From contig JACKFM010000004.1 of the NCBI GenBank assembly GCA_020632475.1, positions 1 through 64,000 of the forward strand: a stretch of 64,000 bases of DNA, given 5' to 3'. The notes beneath the pieces were generated by a model. That model did not search any database. It was not told where the DNA came from and saw only the letters and a program-made list of their open reading frames with translations. This document shows positions 35,167 to 43,522 of this stretch, in pieces. The stretch's first letter is position 1. Each line of letters starts with the position of its first letter. Position numbers and translations under genes: made by a program. This DNA is from Candidatus Omnitrophota bacterium. GTDB lineage: Bacteria; Omnitrophota; Omnitrophia; Omnitrophales; Aquincolibacteriaceae.

Positions 35167-35565
35167 ATGGCCTGTTCTGATTTTATTGCAGATTTTTTAA
35201 CGGTAATTCGCAATGCCGCCAACGCCAAGAAAGATAAAGTGACCATAAAGTCATCGAATCTAACGGTGCGTATTGCCGAGATTCTTCAAGAAGAAGGCTT
35301 TATTGAAGCCATTAAACCCTTTAAAGAAGGAAATAAGAATTTTGCCCGTATCCATCTTAAATATGTGCGCGGCAAGGTTCCGGCAATTCAAGGGATTAAA
35401 AGAATTTCAACACCCGGATGCCGGGTTTATTCCGGGCATGAAGAGATTCGTGGGGTTCACGGAGGATTGGGGATCTCAATCGTTTCGACTTCACAAGGTG
35501 TTATGACCGGTTCAAAGGCTCGTAAGGAAAAGATCGGCGGAGAGGTTCTCTGTCAAGTTTGGTAA
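35167..35565 (+). CDS. rpsH: Ribosomal protein uS8
   Basis: 132 residues from ATG 35167, ten bases after AAGGAG (35151-35156); the TTG at 35158 is too close to that site. ADFLTVIRNAANAKKDKVTI at the start and GLGISIVSTSQGVMTGSKAR near the end define S8. Central 30S assembly protein and, in E. coli, the spc-operon translational repressor. An 85-base gap precedes it with only weak pairing (GCCCC/GGGG near 35115-35132). Confidence 0.96.
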   Translation: MACSDFIADFLTVIRNAANAKKDKVTIKSSNLTVRIAEILQEEGFIEAIKPFKEGNKNFARIHLKYVRGKVPAIQGIKRISTPGCRVYSGHEEIRGVHGGLGISIVSTSQGVMTGSKARKEKIGGEVLCQVW

Positions 35566-35598
35566 AAACGAATTTTTGAGTATGAGGTAAAAACTGAA

Positions 35599-36135
35599 AT
35601 GTCACGTATAGGAAAAAAACCAATTAGTATCCCGAGCGGAGTCAAGTTCCAGCTTGATAAACGCAAACTGAATATCCAAGGCCCTAAAGGCAAACTTGAT
35701 TTGGATGTCCATCCTCGTATGGAAGTTGTCATCGACGAAAAACACGTTGAGGTGAAGCGTCCGACCAATACCCGTACTGACCGTATGCTGCACGGCCTGA
35801 CACGTAGTCTGATACAAAATATGGTTGTGGGTGTTACAGAAGGTTATCAGAAGAATCTTGAATTGGAAGGTGTCGGTTTTAAAGCCAGTATGAAAGGTAA
35901 AGTTTTGAATCTGCTTTTGGGATATACCCATCCGATTGACTATGAGGTTCCGGTTGACGTGGACGTAAAGTGCCCGACACCTACACAGATTTCCGTGAGC
36001 GGTGTGGATAAACAAAAGGTGGGACAAGTTGCTGCAGAAATTCGGCGTTTTCATAAGCCCGAACCGTATAAAGGTAAAGGCGTGCGCTATGTCGGTGAAA
36101 ATATTAGACGCAAACAAGGAAAGACGGTGGGGTAG
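35599..36135 (+). CDS. rplF: Ribosomal protein uL6
   Basis: 178 residues, normal length. SRIGKKPISIPSGVKF, the repeat-domain GYQKNLELEGVGFKA and the C-terminal KPEPYKGKGVRY match L6 next to the sarcin-ricin loop. Two bases separate it from rplR. Confidence 0.97.
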   Translation: MSRIGKKPISIPSGVKFQLDKRKLNIQGPKGKLDLDVHPRMEVVIDEKHVEVKRPTNTRTDRMLHGLTRSLIQNMVVGVTEGYQKNLELEGVGFKASMKGKVLNLLLGYTHPIDYEVPVDVDVKCPTPTQISVSGVDKQKVGQVAAEIRRFHKPEPYKGKGVRYVGENIRRKQGKTVG

Positions 36136-36137
36136 TC

Positions 36138-36500
36138 ATGTTAAAGAAACAGTTAGGCCGGTTGAAACGGCATAGAAGAATTAGGAAAAAGATTTCTGGA
36201 ACGTCAGAAAGACCCCGTGTAAGTATTTACCGGTCTTTGAACCATTTGTATGTTCAGGCAATTGATGACATTCAAGCTAAGACGCTTGTTTCTTTGTCGA
36301 CCTTGGACAAAAATTTTTCTAAGCAAGAAAGTGCTTCCGGAGGGAAAACCGGAAAAGCTGAGGTGCTCGGTCTTCAATTTGGGCAAAAACTTAAAGAAAA
36401 AGGCATTGATAAAGTAGCGTTTGACCGCGGAGGATATCTCTATCATGGCCGCGTTAAAGCTTTAGCTGATGCTCTTAGACAGGCGGGAATACAGGTATGA
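36138..36500 (+). CDS. rplR: Ribosomal protein uL18
   Basis: 120 residues. RHRRIRKKISGTSERPRVSI (5S rRNA-binding basic start), HLYVQAIDD and FDRGGYLYHGRVKALADALR are diagnostic. Overlaps rpsE by four bases. Confidence 0.96.
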   Translation: MLKKQLGRLKRHRRIRKKISGTSERPRVSIYRSLNHLYVQAIDDIQAKTLVSLSTLDKNFSKQESASGGKTGKAEVLGLQFGQKLKEKGIDKVAFDRGGYLYHGRVKALADALRQAGIQV

Positions 36501-37156
36501 GTGAGAATAAAAAAGATCAGGAAGAAGACGTTAAAAATTCGGCCGTTCAGGCCCATGTGAGCTCTAAAACGCTGAAAGACGACAAGACGAAGAATGCCGC
36601 TTCGGCTGCTGACCATTCCGATGATTCGTCTTCGGAACAGTCTGAACAGACTACGACGGATTCGAATTTTTATTCGAATCAAGGTGAGAGTGCTTTTGAA
36701 AAGGTCGTTCACATTAACCGTTGTGCAAAGGTTGTTAAAGGTGGCCGCAGATTTCACTTTAGCGCACTGGTTGTGGTGGGTAATGGATCCGGAGAGATCG
36801 GCTACTCGCTCGGGAAAGCCAATCAGGTTGCCGATGCAATTCGTAAGGGATTAATCTCGGCGCGTAAAAATAAAATGAAGATTACGCTTAAAGGAACCAC
36901 TATTCCGCATGAGATTCTTGGCCGGTATGGTGCTGCGAAAGTGCTCCTAAAGCCGGCTGCGCCAGGTACCGGTATTATTGCCGGCGGTGCGGTTCGTGCG
37001 GCTTGTGAATCTTGCGGCATTAAAGATATTCTGACCAAGAGTCTTGGTAGTGATAATGCAATCAACGTTTTAAAAGCTACGATTGAAGGGTTGCGCCAGC
37101 TTATTGACACTCGCATACGTCATGAAGAGGTTGCCGAACCTGGGGTTGAGGAATAA
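36497..37156 (+). CDS. rpsE: Ribosomal protein uS5 with long polar N-terminal extension
   Basis: 219 residues against ~165 usual. The S5 core starts about residue 67 (EKVVHINRCAKVVKGGRRF) and includes GNGSGEIGYSLGKANQV and the C-terminal PGTGIIAGGAVRAACES. The first ~65 residues are low-complexity, rich in Asp, Glu, Ser, Gln and Lys (SDDSSSEQSEQTTTDS). The start is supported by the ATGA overlap with rplR. S5 is at the mRNA entry channel, so the tail could reach incoming mRNA. rplO follows after two bases; rpmD is absent. Confidence 0.96.
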   Translation: MSENKKDQEEDVKNSAVQAHVSSKTLKDDKTKNAASAADHSDDSSSEQSEQTTTDSNFYSNQGESAFEKVVHINRCAKVVKGGRRFHFSALVVVGNGSGEIGYSLGKANQVADAIRKGLISARKNKMKITLKGTTIPHEILGRYGAAKVLLKPAAPGTGIIAGGAVRAACESCGIKDILTKSLGSDNAINVLKATIEGLRQLIDTRIRHEEVAEPGVEE

Positions 37157-37158
37157 CT

Positions 37159-37620
37159 ATGAAGGCAAAAAAACCTTATCAGAAAAAAGTTAAACGTATT
37201 GGACGCGGTTCGGGTTCCGGCCATGGTAAAACTGCGACCAAAGGACACAAAGGGCAAAAGGCGCGTTCGGGATCGGGTGCCAGAATCCGTCCGGGTTTTG
37301 AAGGCGGACAAAATCCTCTGTACCGGCAGTTACCTAAACGCGGTTTTAACCAAGCGGCGTTTCGTAAGGAATATACTGTTTTAAACTTGGATAGCATTGC
37401 TGAATTACAAGAGAAAGAGATTACCCCGGAACTCTTGCAGGCTAAAGGAAAATTCAAAAAACTGCATGCCGGCCTCAAAGTTCTTGGACGCGGCACTCTA
37501 AAATCAGCCGTCGTTGTTAAGGCTCATAAATTTAGTGATTCGGCTAAGGCCAAGATTGAACAGGCCGGCGGACAGGCGATTGTCATTGAATCAGCCAAGA
37601 CGTCCACCCGTGAGTCGTAA
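37159..37620 (+). CDS. rplO: Ribosomal protein uL15
   Basis: 153 residues. The Gly/Lys-rich N-terminus (KRIGRGSGSGHGKTATKGHK) and GFEGGQNPLYRQLPKRGF are conserved. Late-assembly 50S protein. The gene directly follows rpsE, where rpmD (L30) would usually intervene. Confidence 0.96.
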   Translation: MKAKKPYQKKVKRIGRGSGSGHGKTATKGHKGQKARSGSGARIRPGFEGGQNPLYRQLPKRGFNQAAFRKEYTVLNLDSIAELQEKEITPELLQAKGKFKKLHAGLKVLGRGTLKSAVVVKAHKFSDSAKAKIEQAGGQAIVIESAKTSTRES

Positions 37621-37668
37621 TTATTCAACCATCAATACAGAATTATCGGATATCGCTAAGCAGGAATT

Positions 37669-39024
37669 ATGCTGAAAGCATACGCAAACATTTTTAAAAT
37701 TCCGGATTTACGCAGTAAAGTCCTTTTCACTTTACTGATTATTGTGATTTATCGTATCGGAACGTATGTTCCGACGCCGGGAATTGATGGAACCGCATTG
37801 GCTCATTTTTTTGCGCAGATTTCACGTTCTCCCGGTGGAACGCTCTTTGGTATTATGGGAATGTTTTCAGGAGGCGCTTTGCAAAAGGCCACGATTTTTG
37901 CATTGGGGATTATGCCTTACATTTCGGCATCAATTATTCTCCAGCTTTTGACGGTGGTTATCCCTAAATTGGAGCAGATGGCCAAAGAAGGTGAAGAAGG
38001 AAGAAAACAGATCATTCAGTATACGCGTTACGGAACAATCATTCTGGCCATTATTCAGACATTTTTTATTTCGTTGTGGCTTGAGAATCCGAATGCATTC
38101 CAGGGAACGGTGATAGTGCCTAATCCCGGTTGGGGATTTAGACTAATGACTATTTTAACGCTTACCACCGGAACGGCATTCATCATGTGGTTGGGCGAGC
38201 AGATTGACCAGTACGGCATCGGTAACGGGATGTCGATCATCATTACTGCCGGTATTATTGAGTCGATTCCCACGGCTTTTTGGCAAACCTATCTGCTGTT
38301 ATCTCCTTTTGATCCAGCAAGGCAGCAATTGGCATGGTGGAAATTTGCCCTGATGATTGCCTTATTCGTCGGGACCGTTGTCGGCGTCATTATGATTATT
38401 CAGGGACAGCGTAAAATACCAGTCCAATATGCAAAACAGATCCGTGGACACCGGATGTATGGAGGGCAAAGCACTTATCTGCCGTTGAAAGTCAATCAGG
38501 CCGGTGTGATTCCGATTATTTTTGCCCAATCGGTCATTCTTTTTCCGGCCACGATCGCAGGCTTTTTCCCGGGATCCGGAGCAATTAATAGTGTGGCTCA
38601 CGCGTTATCACCCGGTTCGATCACGCATTCAATTATCTATGCTTTGTTGATTTTATTTTTTACGTTCTTTTATACGGCAATTACATTTAATCCGGTTGAG
38701 GTCAGCGAAAACCTTCAAAAATTCGGAGGTTTTGTCCCTGGAATTCGTCCGGGTAAAAATACGGCTGAATATTTGGACTACATTATGACCCGTATTGCCG
38801 CAAGCGGAGCCATATTTTTGGCCATTATTGCACTTTTTCCGAATGTGATTTCATCACCGAGAGTATTAAATATTCCCTTTTTGATTGCCAGTTTTTTTGG
38901 AGGCACCGGTCTTTTGATTATTGTCGGTGTGGTGCTGGATACGGTAAAGCAGATTGAATCACAGCTGCTTATGCGCCACTATGAAGGCTTTATCAAAAAA
39001 GGAAAATTAAAGGCGCGTCGCTAA
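37669..39024 (+). CDS. secY: Preprotein translocase subunit SecY
   Basis: 451 residues, ten predicted transmembrane helices. YRIGTYVPTPGIDGTAL, GIMPYISASIILQLLT (plug/TM2), GNGMSIIITAGI and NPVEVSENLQKFGGFVPGIR are family landmarks. It is the channel of SecYEG, which would export the SurA-like, YHYH and large C-terminal proteins of this window. Overlaps adk by one base (TAATG). Confidence 0.98.
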   Translation: MLKAYANIFKIPDLRSKVLFTLLIIVIYRIGTYVPTPGIDGTALAHFFAQISRSPGGTLFGIMGMFSGGALQKATIFALGIMPYISASIILQLLTVVIPKLEQMAKEGEEGRKQIIQYTRYGTIILAIIQTFFISLWLENPNAFQGTVIVPNPGWGFRLMTILTLTTGTAFIMWLGEQIDQYGIGNGMSIIITAGIIESIPTAFWQTYLLLSPFDPARQQLAWWKFALMIALFVGTVVGVIMIIQGQRKIPVQYAKQIRGHRMYGGQSTYLPLKVNQAGVIPIIFAQSVILFPATIAGFFPGSGAINSVAHALSPGSITHSIIYALLILFFTFFYTAITFNPVEVSENLQKFGGFVPGIRPGKNTAEYLDYIMTRIAASGAIFLAIIALFPNVISSPRVLNIPFLIASFFGGTGLLIIVGVVLDTVKQIESQLLMRHYEGFIKKGKLKARR

Positions 39025-39683
39025 TGAAACTTGTTCTTTTAGGTCCTCCGGGTGCAGGTAAAGGTACACATGCCAAAATATTATGCGAGCGGTTTAATCT
39101 GACACATTTGGCTGCAGGCGATATTTTTCGGCGTAATATCCGTGAGAACACGGAGCTTGGCCGCAAAGCGAAGGACACAATTGAAAAAGGTCACCTGGTT
39201 CCGGATGATCTGGTCAATGAAATGATGTTTCGCGAAATTGAGAATGCCGACCGGAAGAATGGTTTTGTTCTGGATGGGTATCCGCGAACGATCGGCCAAG
39301 CGGAAGCACTTGACGCTTTTTGTGCTCGGACCGATTACAATTTAGATGTGGTGCTTAACTTTGACACTTCGGAAAATGTCATTATTGACCGCTTGTCGGG
39401 AAGAAGAGTGAATCCTACGACCGGACGGGTTTATCATGTTCGCAATATGCCCCCAAAGGTGGACGGGATATGCGACGAAACCGGAGAAAAACTGGTTACT
39501 CGCAAGGATGATCAGCCGGAGACGATTAAAAAACGTCTTGAAGTTTACGAGAAAGAAACACAGCCTTTGATTGATTTTTATAAAAAGAAAGGGCTGCTTC
39601 AGGATGTTCCGGGTGATTATGATGTGCCTGAGTTACAGGCGCATTTGAATCAGATCTTTGAAAGATTAAACCTGGCCGTATGA
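39024..39683 (+). CDS. adk: Adenylate kinase (long-LID, zinc-free)
   Basis: 219 residues. Interconverts AMP + ATP and 2 ADP in the cytoplasm. P-loop GPPGAGKGT at 7-15; AMP-binding GDIFRRNIR and GYPRTIGQAEAL. The long LID (GRRVNPTTGRVYHVRNMPPK, then ICDETGE) lacks the four-Cys zinc knuckle and matches the E. coli type. The secY-adk-map-infA order is common in bacteria. Its stop overlaps map. Confidence 0.97.
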   Translation: MKLVLLGPPGAGKGTHAKILCERFNLTHLAAGDIFRRNIRENTELGRKAKDTIEKGHLVPDDLVNEMMFREIENADRKNGFVLDGYPRTIGQAEALDAFCARTDYNLDVVLNFDTSENVIIDRLSGRRVNPTTGRVYHVRNMPPKVDGICDETGEKLVTRKDDQPETIKKRLEVYEKETQPLIDFYKKKGLLQDVPGDYDVPELQAHLNQIFERLNLAV

Positions 39684-40435
39684 TTTCTTTGAAATCAAGC
39701 CGTGAAATTGAAATCATACGTCAAGGCGGTGAAATATTAAAACAAGTTTTTATTGCGGTAAAGCCGGCAATTGAGGAAGGTATTACGACCGAAGAATTAG
39801 ACACAATTGCCGAGTCGGTTATCCGTAAAGCCAATGCCGAACCGGCATTTAAGGGATACCGCGGTTTTCCCAAGACAGCCTGTATTTCCGTCAATGAAGA
39901 AGTCGTTCATGGAATTCCCGGCCCGAGAAAACTTAAAAAAGGCGATATCGTCAGTTTTGATATTGGTGCCAAATTTGAAGGCTATTATTCGGATTCAGCC
40001 AGGACTTGGACGGTCGGTGCTGTTGATGAGCATAAACAAAGCCTTGTCGATACAGCCCGAAAGTCACTGGAGTGTGCCATTGAGCAATATCAACCCGGAT
40101 GGCGGGTCGGTGATCTTGGATCAAGGATTCAATCGTATATTGAATCAAAGGGTTTTCAGGTTGTTCGTGATTACGTAGGACATGGGATCGGCCGCAATAT
40201 TCACGAAGACCCGCAAGTTCCTAATTATGGAAAGGCGGGGCACGGAGTGAAGATTCAACCCGGCCTCGTATTGGCGATTGAGCCGATGGTCACCGAAGGT
40301 CATCACTCGGTTGAAACACTTGATGACGGTTGGACCGTTGTAACACGTGACCGGAAGCTGGCAAGCCATTATGAAGAAATGATTGCTTTTACCGAGGAAG
40401 GTTTTATCAGGCTTTCGGCTGATAATGAAGTATAA
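39680..40435 (+). CDS. map: Methionine aminopeptidase type I
   Basis: 251 residues. Removes N-terminal Met from nascent proteins. The pita-bread fold shows the metal ligands in FDIGAKFEGYYSDSART, GHGIGRNIHEDPQVPN and IEPMVTEG, and the substrate His in CISVNEEVVHGIPGPR. No N-terminal zinc-finger extension, so a type Ia enzyme. ATGA overlap with adk; 13 bases to infA. Confidence 0.97.
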   Translation: MISLKSSREIEIIRQGGEILKQVFIAVKPAIEEGITTEELDTIAESVIRKANAEPAFKGYRGFPKTACISVNEEVVHGIPGPRKLKKGDIVSFDIGAKFEGYYSDSARTWTVGAVDEHKQSLVDTARKSLECAIEQYQPGWRVGDLGSRIQSYIESKGFQVVRDYVGHGIGRNIHEDPQVPNYGKAGHGVKIQPGLVLAIEPMVTEGHHSVETLDDGWTVVTRDRKLASHYEEMIAFTEEGFIRLSADNEV

Positions 40436-40448
40436 CGATTGAGAGAAT

Positions 40449-40667
40449 ATGGGTAAAGAGGATGCGATAGAAGTAGAAGGGACAGTGGTGGAACCGTTAC
40501 CCAATGCGATGTTTAGGGTCGAATTGGAAAATGGACATAAGATTCTTGCCCATGTTTCCGGAAAAATGAGAATGCATTACATACGTATTTTGAAGGGCGA
40601 CAAGGTGAAAGTGGAGTTGTCACCCTATGATTTAACCCGCGGACGAATTACTTTCCGCGTCAAGTAA
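40449..40667 (+). CDS. infA: Translation initiation factor IF-1
   Basis: 72 residues, the standard length, S1/OB fold. EVEGTVVEPLPNAMFRVELE and SGKMRMHYIRILKGDKVKVE are diagnostic. Binds the 30S A site during initiation. Followed 16 bases later by rpmJ. Confidence 0.97.
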   Translation: MGKEDAIEVEGTVVEPLPNAMFRVELENGHKILAHVSGKMRMHYIRILKGDKVKVELSPYDLTRGRITFRVK

Positions 40668-40683
40668 GGGCGGAAGACTTATT

Positions 40684-40800
40684 ATGAAAGTTAGAACATC
40701 AGTCAGAAGAATTTGTGAGAATTGCAAGGTAATTAAACGTAAAGGTGTTGTTTACATTATCTGCAAAACAAATCCTAAGCATAAGCAGCGGCAGGGATAA
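40684..40800 (+). CDS. rpmJ: Ribosomal protein bL36
   Basis: 38 residues. MKVRTSVRRICENCKVIKRK then YIICKTNPKHKQRQG, with zinc ligands C11, C14, C27 and H33. Normal position between infA and rpsM. Confidence 0.96.
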   Translation: MKVRTSVRRICENCKVIKRKGVVYIICKTNPKHKQRQG

Positions 40801-40807
40801 AGTAGTT

Positions 40808-40909
40808 TAAGTCATAAGTCTTAGGTTTTAAGTGGCAAAGATATAAAAGATGCATTCTTGATCCCCGGGATCTTATAACTTATCACTTAAAACTTATAAC
40901 TTAGTTTAA
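40808..40909. repeat. Imperfect palindrome between rpmJ and rpsM
   Basis: The left arm (TAAGTCATAAGTC, then TTTTAAGTG, 40808-40834) and right arm (CACTTAAAACTTATAACTTA, 40884-40903) are complementary apart from a 7-base insertion and a few mismatches. The apex is the perfect palindrome GATCCCCGGGATC (40860-40872). TAGTTTAA also occurs as a direct repeat at 40803 and 40902. It may be a mobile repeat or a regulatory structure for the alpha operon. Confidence 0.55.
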
Positions 40910-40923
40910 AGGAGCAAAGAGTT

Positions 40924-41310
40924 ATGCCACGAATTTTAGGTGTTGATATACCGAGAGAAAAAACAAGCTACATTGCGCTTACTTATATTTTTGGTATTGG
41001 TAATACGCTTTCAAAAAAGATTTTGGCCGATGCGGGTGTGGATCCCCTTAAACGTGCCAAGGATTTAACGGAAAAGGAAGTCTCTGATATCGCTGCCACC
41101 ATTCAAAAGACCACAAAGGTGGAAGGTGATCTCAGGCGTGAGGTTCAGCAGAATATCCGTAGATTGATGGATATCCGTGCTTACCGTGGAGTCCGTCACA
41201 TTCGTGGGTTACCTGCAAGAGGGCAGCGTACGCATACTAATTCTAGAACGCGAAAAGGGCCGAGAAAAGTTGTCGGCGGTCTTAACAAGAAACCGCCTTC
41301 GCCTAAATAA
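40924..41310 (+). CDS. rpsM: Ribosomal protein uS13
   Basis: 128 residues. PRILGVDIPREKTSYIALTY, GIGNTLSKKILADAGV and GVRHIRGLPARGQRTHTNSR are conserved. 30S head protein bridging to L5. AAAGGAGC precedes the ATG right after the palindromic repeat. Confidence 0.97.
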   Translation: MPRILGVDIPREKTSYIALTYIFGIGNTLSKKILADAGVDPLKRAKDLTEKEVSDIAATIQKTTKVEGDLRREVQQNIRRLMDIRAYRGVRHIRGLPARGQRTHTNSRTRKGPRKVVGGLNKKPPSPK

Positions 41311-41358
41311 GACGCGAAATTTGTTAATACTCAATAAATTGACCGGAGAAGATCAAAA

Positions 41359-41733
41359 ATGGTGAAGAAAAAGAAAAAGCAGAAAAATGTGACAAAGGGA
41401 ATTGTGCATGTTGTCGCAACCTTTAATAACACGATTGTGACTGTGACAGATATGCAGGGAAACACTCTTTGCTGGGCGTCCTCCGGAGGGGCCGGATTTA
41501 AGGGATCTAAGAAATCAACTCCCTTTGCCGCTCAAGTCGCATCAGAACAGGCCGCTAAGAAGGCCTTGGATTTTGGAATGAAAGAAGTCATCGTTCATGT
41601 GAAGGGCCCCGGATCAGGCCGTGAATCCGCGATTCGGGCGTTACAGATGACGGGACTCCAGGTGAGTGCAATTTATGATCTGACCCCGGTTCCTCATAAT
41701 GGATGCCGGCCCCCGAAAAAAAGGAGAGTTTAA
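41359..41733 (+). CDS. rpsK: Ribosomal protein uS11
   Basis: 124 residues. GIVHVVATFNNTIVTVTDMQ, SSGGAGFKGSKKSTPFAAQ and DLTPVPHNGCRPPKKRRV are the family signature. Platform protein near the mRNA exit. Confidence 0.97.
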   Translation: MVKKKKKQKNVTKGIVHVVATFNNTIVTVTDMQGNTLCWASSGGAGFKGSKKSTPFAAQVASEQAAKKALDFGMKEVIVHVKGPGSGRESAIRALQMTGLQVSAIYDLTPVPHNGCRPPKKRRV

Positions 41734-41737
41734 TTTT

Positions 41738-42364
41738 ATGGCACGTTATACAGGTCCTACAGTTCGTTTATCGCGCAGGGAAGGCGTTAACCTGCTTTTA
41801 AAAGGCAGCCGTCGTAATGATGACAAAGTCGCCAAGCGCTTGCAGCAGATTCCCGGCCAGCATGGGAAAAACAGACAGCGCAAAACATCTGACTATGGTT
41901 TGCAGTTGCGTGAGAAACAAAAGCTGAAACGCATCTACGGTTTGCTGGAAAAGCAATTTAGGGTTTTCTTTGCCAGAGCCGCGAAAAAGTCCGGTATTAC
42001 GGGTGAAAATTTAATCCAGTTGCTTGAAAAACGTCTGGATAACGTCGTGTACCGTTTGATGTTCGGAGCCACCCGGCCCGAAACCAGGCAGATGGTCAGC
42101 CATGGGCTTATTTTTGTCAATGGACGTTCGGTCAATATTCCTTCCTATAGTGTAAGCGTTGGGGATGTGATCAAGCCGAGGCAGAAGGAAGCAACGATTA
42201 ACCGTATTAAAGCGAATCTGGAACTGGTCGAAGACCTTCAGATCCCTGATTGGCTCGCATTGGATCGAAAGACGTTGGAAGCAACAGTGTTGAGAGAGCC
42301 GACTAAAGCGGATGCCGCTTTGCCGGTTGAAGAATCGCTGATTGTTGAGTTGTATTCGAAATAA
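41738..42364 (+). CDS. rpsD: Ribosomal protein uS4
   Basis: 208 residues from ATG 41738 with AAGGAG at 41721-41726; an in-frame ATG at 41699 lies inside rpsK and is rejected. It has QHGKNRQRKTSDYGLQLREK, then the S4 RNA-binding domain RLDNVVYRLMFGATRPETRQ. The N-terminus has no Cys, so it is the zinc-free form. Primary 16S binder and, in some bacteria, alpha-operon repressor. Confidence 0.96.
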   Translation: MARYTGPTVRLSRREGVNLLLKGSRRNDDKVAKRLQQIPGQHGKNRQRKTSDYGLQLREKQKLKRIYGLLEKQFRVFFARAAKKSGITGENLIQLLEKRLDNVVYRLMFGATRPETRQMVSHGLIFVNGRSVNIPSYSVSVGDVIKPRQKEATINRIKANLELVEDLQIPDWLALDRKTLEATVLREPTKADAALPVEESLIVELYSK

Positions 42365-42454
42365 GAAAGAACGGCTTATTTTTATACGCGTACGGAAATA
42401 CGGTTTTTACGCTTAGCTGATGTTCAATTTGGGGAATAAATTTATTTAAGTAGT

Positions 42455-42470
42455 TTTCCGAAACCGGAAA
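42455..42470 (+). promoter_or_regulatory. Small hairpin in the rpoA leader
   Basis: TTTCCG-AAAC-CGGAAA forms a 6-bp stem with a 4-base loop, 24 bases before rpoA and just upstream of its GAGGAGG. It could modulate rpoA translation or be chance; the 129-base rpsD-rpoA gap holds nothing else clear. Confidence 0.3.
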
Positions 42471-42493
42471 GCTGCAATTTTGAGGAGGAAAAC

Positions 42494-43510
42494 ATGGGAA
42501 TTCGCTGGAAAACATTTGAGATGCCGAAACGGCTTGAGTTGGATAAGGCGACTGCTACGCCAACTTACGGAAAATTTGTTGCAGAGCCTTTTGAACGCGG
42601 TTATGGAACGACGGTCGGAAATGCCTTGAGACGGGTTTTGATTTCATCGATTGAGGGCGCTGCCGTGACAAGTATTAAAGTCAACGGAATGCTTCATGAG
42701 TTTTCAACGATTGACGGTGTTTATGAAGATGGCGCACAGATCGTTTTGAACATCAAGAAACTTGTTCTGCGTTATCATGGAAAAGGGGTTAAACAGATCA
42801 GCATCAATGTCAAAAAAGAAGGCCCGGTGCTGGCTAAAGACATTCAGACGGACGAATCGGTTGAAGTCGTCAACCATGATCTTTTGATTTGCACTCTGAC
42901 CAAAGAAGTTGATTTGAAGATTGAAATGGAAGTCGGACGTGGGCGTGGTTATGTTTCGGCCGAAAAGAATAAGAAGGAAGGGATGACGATCGGTGTGATT
43001 CCGATTGATTCCATTTTTTCACCGGTCGTAAAAGTCAATTTTAAGGTTGAAGACACCCGTGTCGGGCAAATTACCGATTACGATCGTCTCATTCTTGAGC
43101 TTTGGACCAACGGTGCGATGAGCCCCGAAGAGGCTCTGCTTTATGCCTCGAATATTTTGGCCCGTCACCTTGACATCTTTGTCAATTACGGTGAATTACC
43201 AGAAGAAGAAGAGGAAGAGGAAGCGCAGGAAGATGAGTCTTTTAAAGAAATCGTCAATAAGCCTATCAGCGAACTTGAGCTTTCCGTTCGTAGCGCCAAC
43301 TGTCTTGAAGCCGCTCAGATTAAAACGATTGGCGATTTAATTCAGAAAAGCGAAGGGGAAATGTTAAAATATAAAAATTTTGGAAAAAAATCACTTTCCG
43401 AAATAGCAGGGATTTTGACACCTATGGGATTATCTCTCGGAATGAATATTGAAGAGCGCCTTAAGGGTGGTAAAGCCGTTCAAGCGGATCCTGCCGTAAA
43501 CGCAAATTAA
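42494..43510 (+). CDS. rpoA: RNA polymerase alpha subunit
   Basis: 338 residues. NTD: FVAEPFERGYGTTVGNALRR and SSIEGAAVTSIKVNG (dimer and beta contacts). An acidic linker (EEEEEEEAQEDES, ~237-250) leads to the CTD, which has ELELSVRSANCLEAAQIKTI and KKSLSEIAGIL for UP-element and activator binding. Strong GAGGAGG before the ATG. Confidence 0.97.
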   Translation: MGIRWKTFEMPKRLELDKATATPTYGKFVAEPFERGYGTTVGNALRRVLISSIEGAAVTSIKVNGMLHEFSTIDGVYEDGAQIVLNIKKLVLRYHGKGVKQISINVKKEGPVLAKDIQTDESVEVVNHDLLICTLTKEVDLKIEMEVGRGRGYVSAEKNKKEGMTIGVIPIDSIFSPVVKVNFKVEDTRVGQITDYDRLILELWTNGAMSPEEALLYASNILARHLDIFVNYGELPEEEEEEEAQEDESFKEIVNKPISELELSVRSANCLEAAQIKTIGDLIQKSEGEMLKYKNFGKKSLSEIAGILTPMGLSLGMNIEERLKGGKAVQADPAVNAN

Positions 43511-43522
43511 GGATAAATACTC

